Shown here in pieces: positions 12,729 to 24,434 of a DNA stretch of 64,000 bases. Below the pieces are notes generated by a model. It did no database searches, was not told the origin of the DNA, and worked only from the letters and a program-made list of their open reading frames with translations. The DNA comes from Paralvinella palmiformis (taxonomy: Eukaryota > Annelida > Polychaeta > Terebellida > Alvinellidae). The position numbers and the translations under genes were made by a program. The number at the start of each line of letters is the position of its first letter. Position 1 is the first letter of the stretch. The stretch lies in NCBI GenBank assembly GCA_025642065.1, contig JAODUP010000411.1, positions 205,001 to 269,000 on the forward strand, read 5' to 3'.

Positions 12729-14504
12729 TACTTTTAGAGTTCCTTAGTTGCTATATTTGCTATCAGTTATATGTGAGTATATATTACAGTTAAGATAATA
12801 ATAAGTTATGCGTATATTACCTTGATAATTTCAGGTGATATGTGTATCACCCAACTGTGGTTTATATACTGATTTAGATTTACCATCTTCTAATGGGTAT
12901 ATTTACGATACCTGATTAGGATTATTTGTCTTTAATGCTACCAGTTGTTGAAATAGAAATACATTTGTTTTGGTAGCCGATTCCGCTTCTGAAAACAACA
13001 ACAATGATGTGTTACATATAGTCTAAGATATATCTTCTTTATCTTAAGATCAAGTCCAAGGATTTGTGTGTCACGAAGAATGAGGTCAAAGTAGGTTCCG
13101 GGATTTTAGATGTTTGGTTAATGTTACCGCGAAGTCTATAAAATACTAGAGCGGGCTTTCTAGGGGTCAAGTTCGAAAAGAAGAGCACAACCGGGAGGTG
13201 TTCCTTCTTGTTTAGATAAAACCTGTCATGTGAGAACTTTCAACCATCACGTTGTACTCATACTTTACTCATAATGTACTAGTATTGGTGGTTTCGTCTA
13301 TGCCAGTGTGTGACTGAATTTCATTTGCTATGTGTCCAACTAGGTGATAGAAATCTTCTTTTAAAGCTTTAACGCTTCACCCTCTTTGTTGCCGATCATC
13401 TCGCTGAAGACGATCAATATGCTAATGTTATGGTGATCGTAGGACATGTTTAGCGTAGGTTGTGTTTGTATTTATGTTGTAATGCGTACGCTCTATAGTT
13501 AGTTCCATGTTTGGTTAGGACGGCTGCGACTACCTTACATCCTCCCATTTGATAAATTATGGATTTGATTATGTTACGTGTATTAAAACAACACTCGCGG
13601 GATAATTATTAATCAGCTAATCAATTGATAAGATTTTATTCGTTTTAGATGCTTTTATTAAATTTGTTTCTGAAGCCATTATGATATTGAATATTGTTCA
13701 CAACCGTTTAATAATATAAATATATATGCAAAGATGACATGAGATTCACTTGGATTTCAAAGATTTCTTTAAATTACATTTTTTTGGTGCATAATAAACA
13801 CCTTATTATTATAAATGACGATGCCGATGCTAATATTAATAATTACTATTTTCATAAAACGTGCCTTTTCCGTGCTAGCATATGTTCAAGAACCCTCACC
13901 GCTGCTCACCCGATATCCGTCCCCTACCCCGCAAGCCCTCTAGCTAAAGTCAACTTGGTTGTGAGATAACTTATCGTTGTACGTGGAATCACGAACCTAA
14001 TACATTAGAAAGTTGACGGCCACAAAGTGTTCAAACTTCTCTATTAAGTCTCCATTTGATCTTGGAAAGATGCAGTAGATGTAGGTAACATCAGGTAGCT
14101 TTTGTCTTGTCCGGAATGTCATTCTGTAGAAATGGATCGGTTAGACATGATACTTTATTGAAGTAACTGGCTGATTAAATCGTCTAATATGGAGGTGTAT
14201 TTGGTCGAGTGAGAAATCACTGAACTTTCTGCTTTGATATGGCTGGCCTTTTTTAAATATTCATTTCCTTTTTATTTTACTTAAAGGGAAGGGGATACAC
14301 TCAGAGAAGCACCCCCCCTCCAGCGGGATCGACATTTAGACCCGTTTTCCTTTCTCATTCTGCCTGTCGTAAAAGTTGACTAAAATGAGGCACCCCATAA
14401 TAGCCTTTATGCGCTCATTCACCCACTCAATCACATGTTCACTCATTTAAGTCTTTTGTGAAGATCTGTATCTATATAATTAAACAATTGTTTTCTTATG
14501 TGTT

Positions 14505-14514
<10 letters not shown>
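12729..14514. other. No gene seen
   Basis: Unique AT-rich DNA. Short frames (for example 13,739-13,969) have no domain. No exon with the phase needed to precede the exon at 16,015 could be supported. Confidence 0.4.
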
Positions 14515-14549
<35 letters not shown>

Positions 14550-15093
14550 CCATGCACTTACACTAATAACGTTGTTGATATTCTTGTTTTTACCATCAAG
14601 AGGCATACAATCTCGTTAGCTTTATATGTAAGGAGCTTTTACCTTATCAAGGCTAGCTAGTGATGAGGGAAATATTTCTCCTTATCAGCAATACTTAGCA
14701 TTAATGGAGAACGGAAACTAATCTGCTAAACATATTCCACTTTTACAAAAATAGTTTTCTATTGGTGATGTTTTTAATAATATTAGCTTTCCTTGGTGTT
14801 TTAAATTCCACTCAGGACAATTCGATGGTGCCATTCGTAGCGTGCTGTATTAATTAATTGCCAAATGGTAGGATGGAATCGCAGTGTTATCTGTATTTGT
14901 AGAGTGTCGAGTGTAAATGGTTTGGGCTGAATAAAATATCCACTTATTCGCCCATTAGTTCACTGGCCAGTCTATTTCCTCCTCCCAATCTTTGTGATGT
15001 AGACATGCCGTTTATTTCTGGCATAATCTAGGTACATGTGCCGCTTTAGGCTTCGTGGTCTATCCGAAAACCTCGACTACGTGGTCGCCCCTC

Positions 15094-15130
<37 letters not shown>

Positions 15131-15160
15131 GCGCGCACGCACGCACGCACGCACATTAAT
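14515..15160. repeat. (TA)n at 14,515 and (CA)n at 15,094, with a shared flanking segment
   Basis: A (TA) tract (14,515-14,546) and a (CA)/(CGCA) tract (15,094-15,153) are each followed by a closely similar unique segment. Shared features are cattaataacgttgttga-like sequence, then ttttaccatcaagaggcat, acaatc and ttagc, then gtaagg.gcttttaccttatca and gatgagggaaatatt. The matching stretches are about 14,560-14,675 and 15,155-15,275, an internal duplication or two copies of one repeat with a microsatellite at the same edge. Confidence 0.7.
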
Positions 15161-16014
15161 AACGTTGTTGACGATATTTCTTTTTTTTTACCATCAAGAG
15201 GCATACAATCTGGTTAGCCTTATAGGTAAGGTGCTTTTACCTTATCATGGCTAGCCATTGATGAGGGAAATATTAGGTGCGGGATTGGAACCGCTATCGC
15301 CGTAAGGACTAACCGCACTATCATTTAGCATATGAGGGCACCGATAACACCCAGAAAGAGTTTCGTTTTACCTTCCGGTCACCGTCAGATTGTTGACCTT
15401 TCATCGAGGTATGATGAGGTCGAACTACGGACGCCCAACAACGAAGTTAACTGACGTTATGAGGGAAAAAAATGACAACATGACCAACTGTCATCAGAAA
15501 ACTAAGTTTAGACAATCTTCTATTGGCTTTCATGGCAATTTAAATACAAATAAGGTATATGAAACCGTAATAATGCAAAATGCAAAACAGTGTAGCTCGT
15601 CTAGCAGGGAGCGTCGCATGATATTTAAAACCCATAAATACACCGTGGTATGGACAATATGTTAATAATTAAAAATTGCCATAGTTGAAGGCATCCTTAG
15701 ATAGTTTTTGAAAAATAAGTCTAGTAAAAGGTTAATTTGAAACTGTAACTCCAGAAATACACGCTTACGCCACTCGTTAGTATTGACCAGAAGATCTTTC
15801 TGAGCCTAAATGAGTGTCAATCAATCATCGTGTTCAAGTGGGAGTAATGTTATCTGGATCATCTACATTTTAAACCAGCGACAGCCATACTTAGGTAAAA
15901 GCAGCAAACTTTCATCGGTTAACTAGACAGACAGTTGTATTTAATGGATGCTGATCTACTAAAGGCATTTTGTAACGAAATTAATATTATAGCTGAATGT
16001 TGTCTACTCCATAG
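15161..16014. other. Presumed intron or upstream sequence of the cysteine-module gene
   Basis: Includes the second copy of the duplicated segment (to about 15,275) and a tRNA-like ggattggaaccgctatcgcc near 15,283. No coding exon was supported. The 91-residue plus-strand frame at 15,390-15,665 has no domain and no suitable donor. Confidence 0.45.
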
Positions 16015-16159
16015 GTTTGTTACCAAAGGCGCTGGGAGATTGTACACATTTCCTTGACATGATGGACCAGGTGGAGTCGTGTAACAATAACTTTACCTCG
16101 TACAAGACATTGGTACTCCTCGGTAACCTGAACAATGACAACAAAGAGGCGGTATGCAA
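16015..16159 (+). CDS. Cysteine-module protein, internal exon A1 (module 1, first half)
   Basis: Putative internal exon of 145 bases. It follows an acceptor (ctactccatag) and ends at a strong donor (gcaa/gtaagt). It starts in phase 1 (two bases complete a codon) and ends in phase 2. The translation includes GDCTHFLDMMDQVESC, an NNNFTSY stretch with an N-glycosylation sequon, and NKEAVC. Three cysteines spaced C-x12-C-x24-C form the first half of a six-cysteine module completed by the next exon. The protein is probably secreted or membrane-anchored, since conserved cysteine spacing plus a sequon suggests an extracellular fold. The family is not firmly recognised; the helical, six-cysteine pattern is only broadly reminiscent of nematode DUF19/T20D4.11-type extracellular domains. 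The upstream exon, which must end in phase 1, and the signal peptide were not found. Confidence 0.65.
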
Positions 16160-16426
16160 GTAAGTGGCGTTATAACGAGATACTGGCTGCTGGATTTTAG
16201 CGGGTACTCAGTGGGCGGGTGGATCAGTTAGAAAGTGGGTTATTATTTGATTGATTGGTTGATAGATTGGTTGACCCAGAGAGATTAACTGATAATTGAC
16301 TGACTGACTGACTGACTGAGTGACTCACTCACTAGTTGACACGCGTACTTGTGTTTGTTTATTTGTGTGTGTGTGTGCGTGTGTGTGTGTTATGGGAGTG
16401 CCCCCATAAATTATGAAGATGAATGA

Positions 16427-16515
<89 letters not shown>

Positions 16516-16536
16516 TACTTGCCTACCTACTTCCAG
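16160..16536 (+). other. Intron with (CT)n-(TA)n microsatellite
   Basis: Intron between exons A1 and B1, 377 bases, GT...AG. It holds a GACT-like tetranucleotide run near 16,300, a (GT) run near 16,365, a (CT) tract at 16,432-16,476 and a (TA) tract at 16,477-16,515. The repeat ends only about 20 bases before the acceptor (ctacttccag), so the (CT)/(TA) tract probably lies across the branch-point region. Confidence 0.65.
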
Positions 16537-16688
16537 CCAGTTCCAGATAACATCCTATTGTCTTGAGAAGGTTATCAGAGACTGTCAGGTTACAGATGCC
16601 ATCCATGTGGACCACGCCAAGAACATCCTTCACGACCACAGAGAAGGCTTTGGTCAACTGTGTGACGAAAGTCCGGAGTTTTACCAAA
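16537..16688 (+). CDS. Cysteine-module protein, internal exon B1 (module 1, second half)
   Basis: 152-base exon from acceptor ctacttccag to donor caaa/gtacgt, starting in phase 2 and ending in phase 1. Joined to A1 it reads through without a stop. It gives C-x8-C across the junction, then SYCLEKVIRDC (C-x7-C) and a further cysteine 25 residues on in GQLCDESPEFYQ. This completes module 1, whose two outer introns are both phase 1, so the two-exon block can be duplicated or inserted without breaking frame. No hydrophobic segment. Confidence 0.65.
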
Positions 16689-17723
16689 GTACGTACAATT
16701 AACAACATGTTTAATACCATGGAAGGCTTGATGTATGATGGCGTCCAGATTTAGCTGGGTGAGAGGGGTGTAGTTGTTTCACCTCCCACAAAAAGGAAAA
16801 GCGGCAATATAATATTTCCTTTGATCGGTAATGTTCCAAATGAAGTATAACTTGCTGCAGTATAAAAATGGATGGCAGATAATTGTTGACGCTATGGACA
16901 AAATACACTGAACATCTTTTTCTAATATTAATATACAAAAATTAATAGACTATCATCCGTAATTACTCAAACTTACCCAAAGCACTATGACGATTGACAT
17001 GAATGGAAGACATGATCAATGGCTCTACAATGGATTATTATATACAGCACACATGATATAAATATTTCGGTGTTTCTATTCCTGACAACTATTCAACTTT
17101 CTTTGATCGCCCGGGGGGGGGGTGACACGGACTAACCACTCGGTTTGTGCCTTCATTGAGCCGTTGAGACAGGTCTGTCAGATAGCAAATATGACCTCTA
17201 ACCTTTTATTCATTGGCCAATAAAATCCAATACGTCGACAGTATAAACCATAAGCTCAATACTATATTAGTATAAGGCTTACTTGATTAGTACGGAAATA
17301 AATAAAAAGTAAATGAACACGTATTTTTTACATTGCCAATAGCGATTAGTACGGAGATAGACGCCCCCCCCCTCGGAGAAATTGTTTTTAAATATCTTTA
17401 TTATCCTTGTATTATCTTAGATTTGTACTTTAGTTAATATAAGAACGAAAATAACATGATGTTACGGAAGCTCTGGCGTGATTAAAGTGAATTTTTGGAT
17501 AGACTTCTTGAAAACGAACCTATTTAAGGGACCATCTCGCCAATTGGTCCACATGTCTATTCGAATCACAAAAGGCCGACCCGTTGATTGGCCTTATTAG
17601 GGGCAGGCTTTGTTCCACACGAAAACCCGCAAGAGAAGAAGCGACCACCAATCGGCTAGCCTATCCCGAACTCCGTGCGTCCAGAATATTGGCCTATATC
17701 CCGGAATGTCGTTGTTTCTTCAG
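16689..17723 (+). other. Intron between module 1 and module 2
   Basis: 1,035-base GT...AG intron in phase 1. It includes C-rich runs at about 17,110 and 17,365 and no other recognised element. Confidence 0.6.
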
Positions 17724-17877
17724 GATATGAACGGTACGCCGCGTGTTATTCGGGACACTCCGCAGAGACGTCTGATTGTCTACAGACGTTTACCTCGACC
17801 GTCGAAGACTGGCACCGAACTCAGCTGGAAGACGAATACAATTACGAGGAGGATTACGGCAACCCTTCTATCTGCAA
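17724..17877 (+). CDS. Cysteine-module protein, internal exon A2 (module 2, first half)
   Basis: 154-base exon after a good polypyrimidine acceptor (gttgtttcttcag), ending at tgcaa/gtaagt, the same donor context and same phase 2 as exon A1. It encodes YERYAACYSG, then ETSDCLQTF, an acidic stretch (LEDEYNYEEDYG) and NPSIC. Cysteine spacing is C-x10-C-x31-C, the counterpart of C-x12-C-x24-C in A1. The acidic, tyrosine-rich insertion explains the longer second gap and could be a site of tyrosine sulfation; that is inference. A longer open frame runs upstream of this acceptor, but using it would break phase with exon B1. Confidence 0.7.
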
Positions 17878-19751
17878 GTAAGTTGCACCTTAATTAGGTG
17901 AGTGTGAGTGTGAGTGAGTGAGTGAGTGAGAGATGTTTGTGATAAGCTTCGGCACTGATCACACATCGGATGTATAGTCGAGAAGAACCCCCCCCCGCCC
18001 CATCTCCCCCATTCCAAATGCAAAATCCCACAAACGCGCTGTTAGTCAGAAGGTGTTTAAATCACTGCGCATTCGTGGCATCCCTTAAGTAGGTAAGTAT
18101 ACGTACAAGTAGGCCTATAAGTAGGCACATAAGTAGGTAAGTAAGTCTATCGGTAGGTCTATAAGTAGGTAAGCAATAATTTGCAAGTGGAACATTATTT
18201 CCGACGAAGCATACAGAGATGTTGATGAACATCAATGAATATCAATGAATATCAATCTAGAGATTATTTCGACTCACCGCCCGGAAAACATCACCGGGAA
18301 AACATCCCTCAAAAACAGTCACGAGTCAGATTAGATCCTACAGTCAGCAGGATCACAGTGCTATACTCTTACTGCTGCGCTATCGGAACGACGAAATGAA
18401 CAAATATATATACACCCAATATATAATCAGAGTGGTCGATTTGAACTCGAAATACCATAACAAGTCTGATGTATCTAGCCAGCGGAATATTTGCATAATT
18501 CGTAATCACCAATCACCACGGCAACGGTAGGGAATAGTACAGACTGTTCCAGATCTTTCTTCAGCATTTATGCCCAATCTATACAAATCGTATACACGCT
18601 ATAGCTTAAGATTGTAGGATATAGTAAGTTGGGCATTCGTGTCTGCTTCTAATTTTATTGAAATCTAGATAAAGAGAAGTAGACCTATCGGTTGTAATTC
18701 GAGATAACATACAGTACGACTGTTGGTAAGATGCTACGGTAAGTTTAGTGTGACGCAGTAATGAGCTCGGGATTGGCTGAGGTGCAGATCGATATTCTTT
18801 ATTTAGAAAACAAACAAAGATATAGGTTCAACTATTTCTATCGCTCATATTATAGAAATATGAAAATGAATCTCCGATGTCATTCACGTCACGTTACCCG
18901 AGTCTTTGTTGGAACATATCCAATGAAATCAATAAATCAACGTATCATCCAAGTACCGATTATTGTTATGATCGATTTCTCCACATCACTTGTAGTATCG
19001 ATTACGGTTCTACACTGTAGTTATTATAAAGCGCACGCTGTCGGTAGATTAAAGAGCATCAAGTATTTTATCTGTATAAGGTTAGATTATTTTTCGAGTT
19101 TGACTTTTTTATTATATTATTGAAAAATCATGATGTTTTAACGCGCGATCGGATATGTCCTTATTATACATTCCCCATCCCCCCCACACACTCATAGCTA
19201 GAAAAAAATATTATACTTAAAAATGATTATGCTTTGATTTTTTAAATTATATATATATATATATTCGATCATCTGGGATAATTGATAAGGTTCATAATAT
19301 TTACAGTCTTGGTTACCTTGTCCAAGAGGCGAATCTCCATTTTCATCCAAATAATCCGTCGATTCATATAGAGTTTTAAAGTTATACCTGTTATCTACCT
19401 GGACCTGGTCAAGAGAAATGTTATCTGTAACCATTTACTTTAGATGACACGACCAGACATTCAAACACTAGCAGATCTGATATAACAATTTTCACTATAT
19501 TGACTACGCGATTTAAGCTTTCAAAGAAGAGAACAACATTTATATACAATTGAAGATAATAACGGTGCATGAAGGATGCTAGATAGGTGGGAAACATCTA
19601 CCTTCCTAGTGGGCAGATAATAACTGATGCTTAATTTAATTTTGGAAATAAAAATTGGACATTGACAATTTGATTTGGATAAAATAGTGAATGACTTCAA
19701 AGGATGGTCCAACCATGTGGAACGACCACTAGGATATATATCACTATGGAC

Positions 19752-19846
<95 letters not shown>

Positions 19847-20602
19847 TGTGTGTATATATAATTGTAAATATATTATATATATGATATATTCCGTTGATAC
19901 AGTTTCAAAATGAAATAAATTTGAGGTATATGTATTTCATTACTTTTGTCGTATACTTTAACATCATATTTATAAATATTATAATCACTAACTACACCAT
20001 AAATTTGCGCAATAAGTTTCAGACAAAACACGGACGTTGTTTATAATAAGTCAAAGCGTATCAAATTTAGGTATGTGGGTACAATAGAATGCTCCGCAGA
20101 CCGAATTTCATTAGCTTCTACTTGTCTGTAGTAAGTAAACGTTAAAATTTCCTAGAAGAAATAAATCAATTTAATAATGTCTCGGTGAACGAGCGAGGTA
20201 TTCATATACGCATCCATTGAAATAGGAAAACTAGCAAAATATCGTAAAGATACAAAATTCCTGTTTCATATTTTTATTAACTACACTGTTTTTACATTGT
20301 GCGTTTTTAAATTGCTATTTTTTGTTTATTACTTTTATATTAATTAAACAAATTTGACAAAGCATTGTGTACAAAGTTGAGTTGATTTCCATAAACTAGG
20401 TGCTGGTTACACTGGGACACATACATGTACTATCGAGCGATGTCCGTCTATGGAATCAAATCCTACCCGGACGTTTGTAGTGCAGTGCTACAATATACGC
20501 ACCACCGTGATGGCCATTATTATACACAAAATTAAATATCCAGCAATGAAAAGGGATTAGAAGTTTCATCTCAGCACGGCATGCGTATTATTCTCGTTTC
20601 AG
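17878..20602 (+). other. Long intron of the cysteine-module gene
   Basis: 2.7-kb phase-2 intron. It contains a short GTGA repeat (17,900-17,932), GTAG-type repeats near 18,100-18,170, a tRNA-like relic near 18,265-18,400 and a long interrupted (TA) tract at 19,757-19,846. A 120-residue plus-strand frame at 18,761-19,123 has no domain and is not called. The A2 and B2 phases fit directly, so no further exon is required here, although another phase-1 module pair cannot be formally excluded. Confidence 0.55.
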
Positions 20603-20846
20603 ATCAATTGAAACGATGTACACCTGTGTACAGTCGGCCTTGGTGGACTGTGGTCGTGAAGCGGCCTCGGTGTATGTAGAACTCTGCCAGTTCCAGGTTC
20701 CCCAGGATCTAGAGGAACACTGTATGGACACCAAGCCATATTGGAGCGAGGAGACTGGCGCCGCTTCTGGATTGCTGTTGTGTCGCGACAGGATTATGTT
20801 ATTGTCCGCGGCTGGTCTTCTTATTCGACACATCATTGGTGGCTAA
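20603..20846 (+). CDS. Cysteine-module protein, terminal exon B2 (module 2, second half, and C-terminus)
   Basis: Starts after acceptor ttctcgtttcag in phase 2, so it joins exon A2 in frame, and ends at TAA (20,844-20,846). It encodes [29 protein letters not shown] and a C-terminal GAASGLLLC followed by a mainly hydrophobic [17 protein letters not shown]. Across the junction the spacing is C-x8-C-x7-C, identical to module 1, then a cysteine 23 residues on, with one extra cysteine in between. The C-terminal hydrophobic tail directly after small residues (GAAS) resembles a GPI-anchor signal, although the arginine and histidine inside it weaken this. Confidence 0.7.
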
Positions 20847-20872
20847 AGATTAGATAGGATGGGTACTATGAT

Positions 20873-20874
<2 letters not shown>

Positions 20875-20941
<67 letters not shown>

Positions 20942-21012
20942 GTGTGTGTGTATGTGTGTGTGTGTGCGTGCGTGTGTGTGTGTGTGCACGCATGCATGTA
21001 TATTCACATTGT

Positions 21013-21054
<42 letters not shown>

Positions 21055-21082
21055 AGATAGTTAGATAGATAGATAGATAGAT
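20875..21082. repeat. (TA)n, (GT)n, (TA)n and (ATAG)n cluster
   Basis: About 66 bases of (TA), a mixed (GT)/(GC) tract, another (TA) tract at 21,017-21,052 and GATA tetranucleotides. It lies just downstream of the cysteine-module stop codon, inside or beyond its 3' UTR. Confidence 0.95.
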
Positions 21083-22599
21083 ATATGGATGGATATATAG
21101 ATATATAAGAAGCTAGATACTAGTATTGTTGTGTTGTGATTGAATTCTCAGTGAGTACTACTCCACTGACAAATTAATTAAATACTGTGTATTGATAATA
21201 TTTCTATTCGTCCAAATATTGGATGTAAATAACCCCGAGTTTGATGTTGTGATGTCGAATTGGAATTTTGTTTTCATTTATGTGAATAACTACAATAGGT
21301 CACATAATAATGTTTACGGCGATACTTTCTTTGTGTGTTTAATGTTGTTAGATAAAGATTTCGTGACCTGGGAGGGAGGTCTTTAGTGTTTTCCAACTGT
21401 AACTTCCATAAACAAATATGAGCATTAGTTTATGAAAGTAATGCACCTTTGGCATACAGCATTATTAAGTGGCGACTGTTCGAGTAACTCATAATGGCAT
21501 TAAGGGCGCAATATATACACTCTCAACGAAAATCAAGCACACGGAAGTCACCCCCACACGAAACAGACTTGTATTATTCGTACTGTTTTTCTGAATAGGC
21601 CATTTTCCACTGGAACGGATCTTTGCAGCATATAAATTGGTGTTTAATATTGGTGTTGAGTAGCACAACTTTTAAACAATCAGCGCGTGAATAAGCGAGT
21701 GATTTAATAAATGGATGGGGTCGAAAGATACACGGACAGGAATGACAACGAATCGTTCCTCCTTGTAGTTGTCGGTGACGAGCTACAGGACGATAAAGGG
21801 CGTTCCAACTACAAATCTCAATTCCGAGTTCTTTTTTTAGATTGACAAGAATCTTTAATAAACACTAAATGTAATTAATATCTGATAATCCGGTTGCCAT
21901 ACCCCGTCTGCAGCAGCAGAGATAGAACTTTGCTTATTCTATGTCTCCTTTGCTCTGCAGAACCTTTGCGTCGTTGCCTGTAAGTTCATAAAATCAGCCC
22001 AATATTTCTAATCGCGTTTCCCGATTCCTTTCACTTTTAAAGGTGATAATTTTAGATGGCCTCTGTAGCAAAAAACACATAAATATAATACCGTGAAAAC
22101 TAAAACAAGGACAAAGCTTTGGTGATTACTCGGGAACAACGGATTATCTCAAAAGTAGGGTGCAGCAGTATGAATTGAGCGCCACTAAACTGATAAAAAT
22201 ACACGAATGAATAATTAAATATTATCATTTAGGGTGATAACTAATACAAGTGGACATCCGTAATCCACCTTTGTTCCCGAAAAGCAAATTATTGCAACTT
22301 TAGCGAGTCATGGTTCACTGATTTTCTGATTTTCCAAGTCGGCCTTCGCTATTCTTACTATATAAAATGTCCAGACTTTCTTGTCAATTCCGTGTTTTTA
22401 AATGTTTTAATAAAAACACGCACAACTCTTGCCAGTCCGAAATGGGGGCGTGTTATAGAAATTATGTCGTATATCAGGTTGCCAGCTAGCTTTCTCTACC
22501 ATACAATTTACGTTAATCAGCAGTAAGATGTGGATAAGCATGTTTGAGGTGGCATGTAGGTATTAAGTAGAATATTGCTTTTGTATGAGGTGGTATGTA
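21083..22599. other. No gene seen
   Basis: Unique AT-rich DNA between the cysteine-module gene and duplication unit U1. A ggatggggtcgaaag string at 21,713 has a near match (gaatggggtcgaaag) at 32,674, upstream of U2, but the surrounding bases do not align well. Confidence 0.4.
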
Positions 22600-23284
22600 G
22601 GTATTATGTGGTATGCTGTTCTTGGTAAAAACGAAGCTATTATGTAGGTAGATAGGTAGGCATTACTTCTATTAGTTAAATGTCAAGAATTTTATGTAAT
22701 TATTACAATATATTTTGGAACAATATATGAAATGTTTATTCTTGGTTACGGCTTTTTCTTTCTGAACATGAACATTATGAAAACACTTGAACTATTGGTA
22801 TTAAAAGTTATCACATCTATTCATCTCTGCAGTAAATATTTACCGAAATGTGAACAGGAAACTGTGAATCATTTTATAATGTTTAATAAATACTTTAATG
22901 AGTGCGTATGAAATGATGGTTATAGTGTCATATCAATCATCAACATCTGCATCATCTCACGACAATAATAAATAATTGGAGCGTCGCTGTCATAAAACAA
23001 TGTAAGATGTGATTGATCACATATAATAAATATTATAAGTGATTATAAATTGTGTGAATGGGTGGATGGATGAAGGGAGGGGTTATACAAGTGAGTGAAT
23101 GATTGAGGAAGCGCCAGTATAAGCGAGTTTGTGAGTCAGTGAGTGAGTTAATGAGTGAGTACGAAAGTGATTGACCGAGTGTACCAATTGTAAGCCATCA
23201 CACATATGTACTGACTGACACTTGCACTGGGGAGACACTATATTCCTTACCTTGAAAAGTAGTATCTCGAAAATCACGACTATA

Positions 23285-23515
23285 GGTGATTCCCTTATTA
23301 GAGCATAGCTTCTTAGGGGCTAGTGAGACATTACACATGTCTCAGCATGAAAACTGGCTGCATCGGATTTAATCACTCACTCACTGACTGACTGACTGAC
23401 CCACTGACTGACTGACTGACTCACTCACTCACTCACTTACTCACTCACCTAGCCAGCCAGCCAACCAACCAACCAATCAGCCAGCCAACCAACAAACCAA
23501 CAAACTAACGAACTA
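23285..23515. repeat. Repeat R block two followed by TCAC/GACT tetranucleotide tail
   Basis: gtgagacattacacatgtct at about 23,321 matches 3,115 exactly over about 20 bases, and the copy at 35,995 more loosely. It is followed by actc, gact and then ccag/ccaa tetranucleotides to about 23,515. Confidence 0.6.
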
Positions 23516-24305
23516 CACACACACAAATAGACAAACACATAGTTGCCACAATAAACTGTTACTAATAAAATACCACCAATCCCATGTTTTCATTTATTCT
23601 CCACTTACAAAATTGCCCAAAAGACCCATATCTCACTACACGAGTAACTCAAATAAACAGATTTGGCAATATTAAGACCATCACTGTATTGAGACAAAAT
23701 CATGGTCTTAACGGGAAAATGTGCCTTAGCGAAGCATAGTAACAGACAATAACAACATCGGCTTACAGCTAACATTGTCAACAAGCTTATAATGTCGCCG
23801 GCTTTATTCTATAAAGGATGTGACAGGAATATTTGATAGAAATCTGGAAATGAACAGCGTGAATAGAAACGCCCTGGAGATGTGTGTGTGTGTGTGTGTG
23901 TTTGTCATTTGTCATAAACTGCTTAAATTACATCGTATCTGTCGGTGATATGAATTACAAGCTGTCAACTCTAATGGTATGAAAATAACTGTCAGATCAC
24001 GTGATAAATACTGGGACCTTGACAGTTAAGGTTACACACACACACACGCACACGCACACACGCTCTCTCTCTATTCTCTCTCTATCTCGTTTTGTCTTAC
24101 CTCCCGCTCTCTCTGGATTAATCCATCATCGAAAGTATTAATTATAAAAGATTAATTCATAAAATCTAACAATGATAATCCGAGACAAAATCTCTACAAG
24201 CATGATTAATCTATCAGTAATTGTATCTAGTTATAGTGTAACACAAGCTACCATGAGTAGATTGACTGGAATGTTACATTAGAAGAGATCAAGTAGAGTT
24301 AGGAT

Positions 24306-24367
24306 GGATGAATGAATGTTGTTTAACGACACATCGGCACAATTTAGGCCATTCAGTGTCCTAGAAA
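24306..24367 (+). mobile_element. 62-bp mini-SINE with a 16-bp target-site duplication
   Basis: The insert begins ggatgaatgaatgttgt, contains tttaacgacac and atcggcac, and ends gtgtcctagaaa. It is flanked on both sides by the identical 16 bases caagtagagttaggat (24,290-24,305 and 24,368-24,383). The homologous place in U2 (about 42,825-42,838) has no insert and only one copy of the target. Direct flanking repeats of this length are the mark of target-primed reverse transcription. The tttaacgacac motif is, from memory, abundant in gastropod genomes. Confidence 0.75.
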
Positions 24368-24379
24368 CAAGTAGAGTTA

Positions 24380-24381
<2 letters not shown>

Positions 24382-24431
<50 letters not shown>
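24382..24431. repeat. (TA)n microsatellite in U1
   Basis: Sits at the same place as the (TA) tract at 42,836-42,884 in U2 and near that at 52,424-52,483 in U3, so the microsatellite seed predates the duplications. Confidence 0.85.

Positions 24432-24434
<3 letters not shown>

Noticed and set aside
23375..23515. Possible CRISPR-like array because of regular short repeats
   Set aside because: The repeats are contiguous tetranucleotides without unique spacers, in a eukaryotic context.
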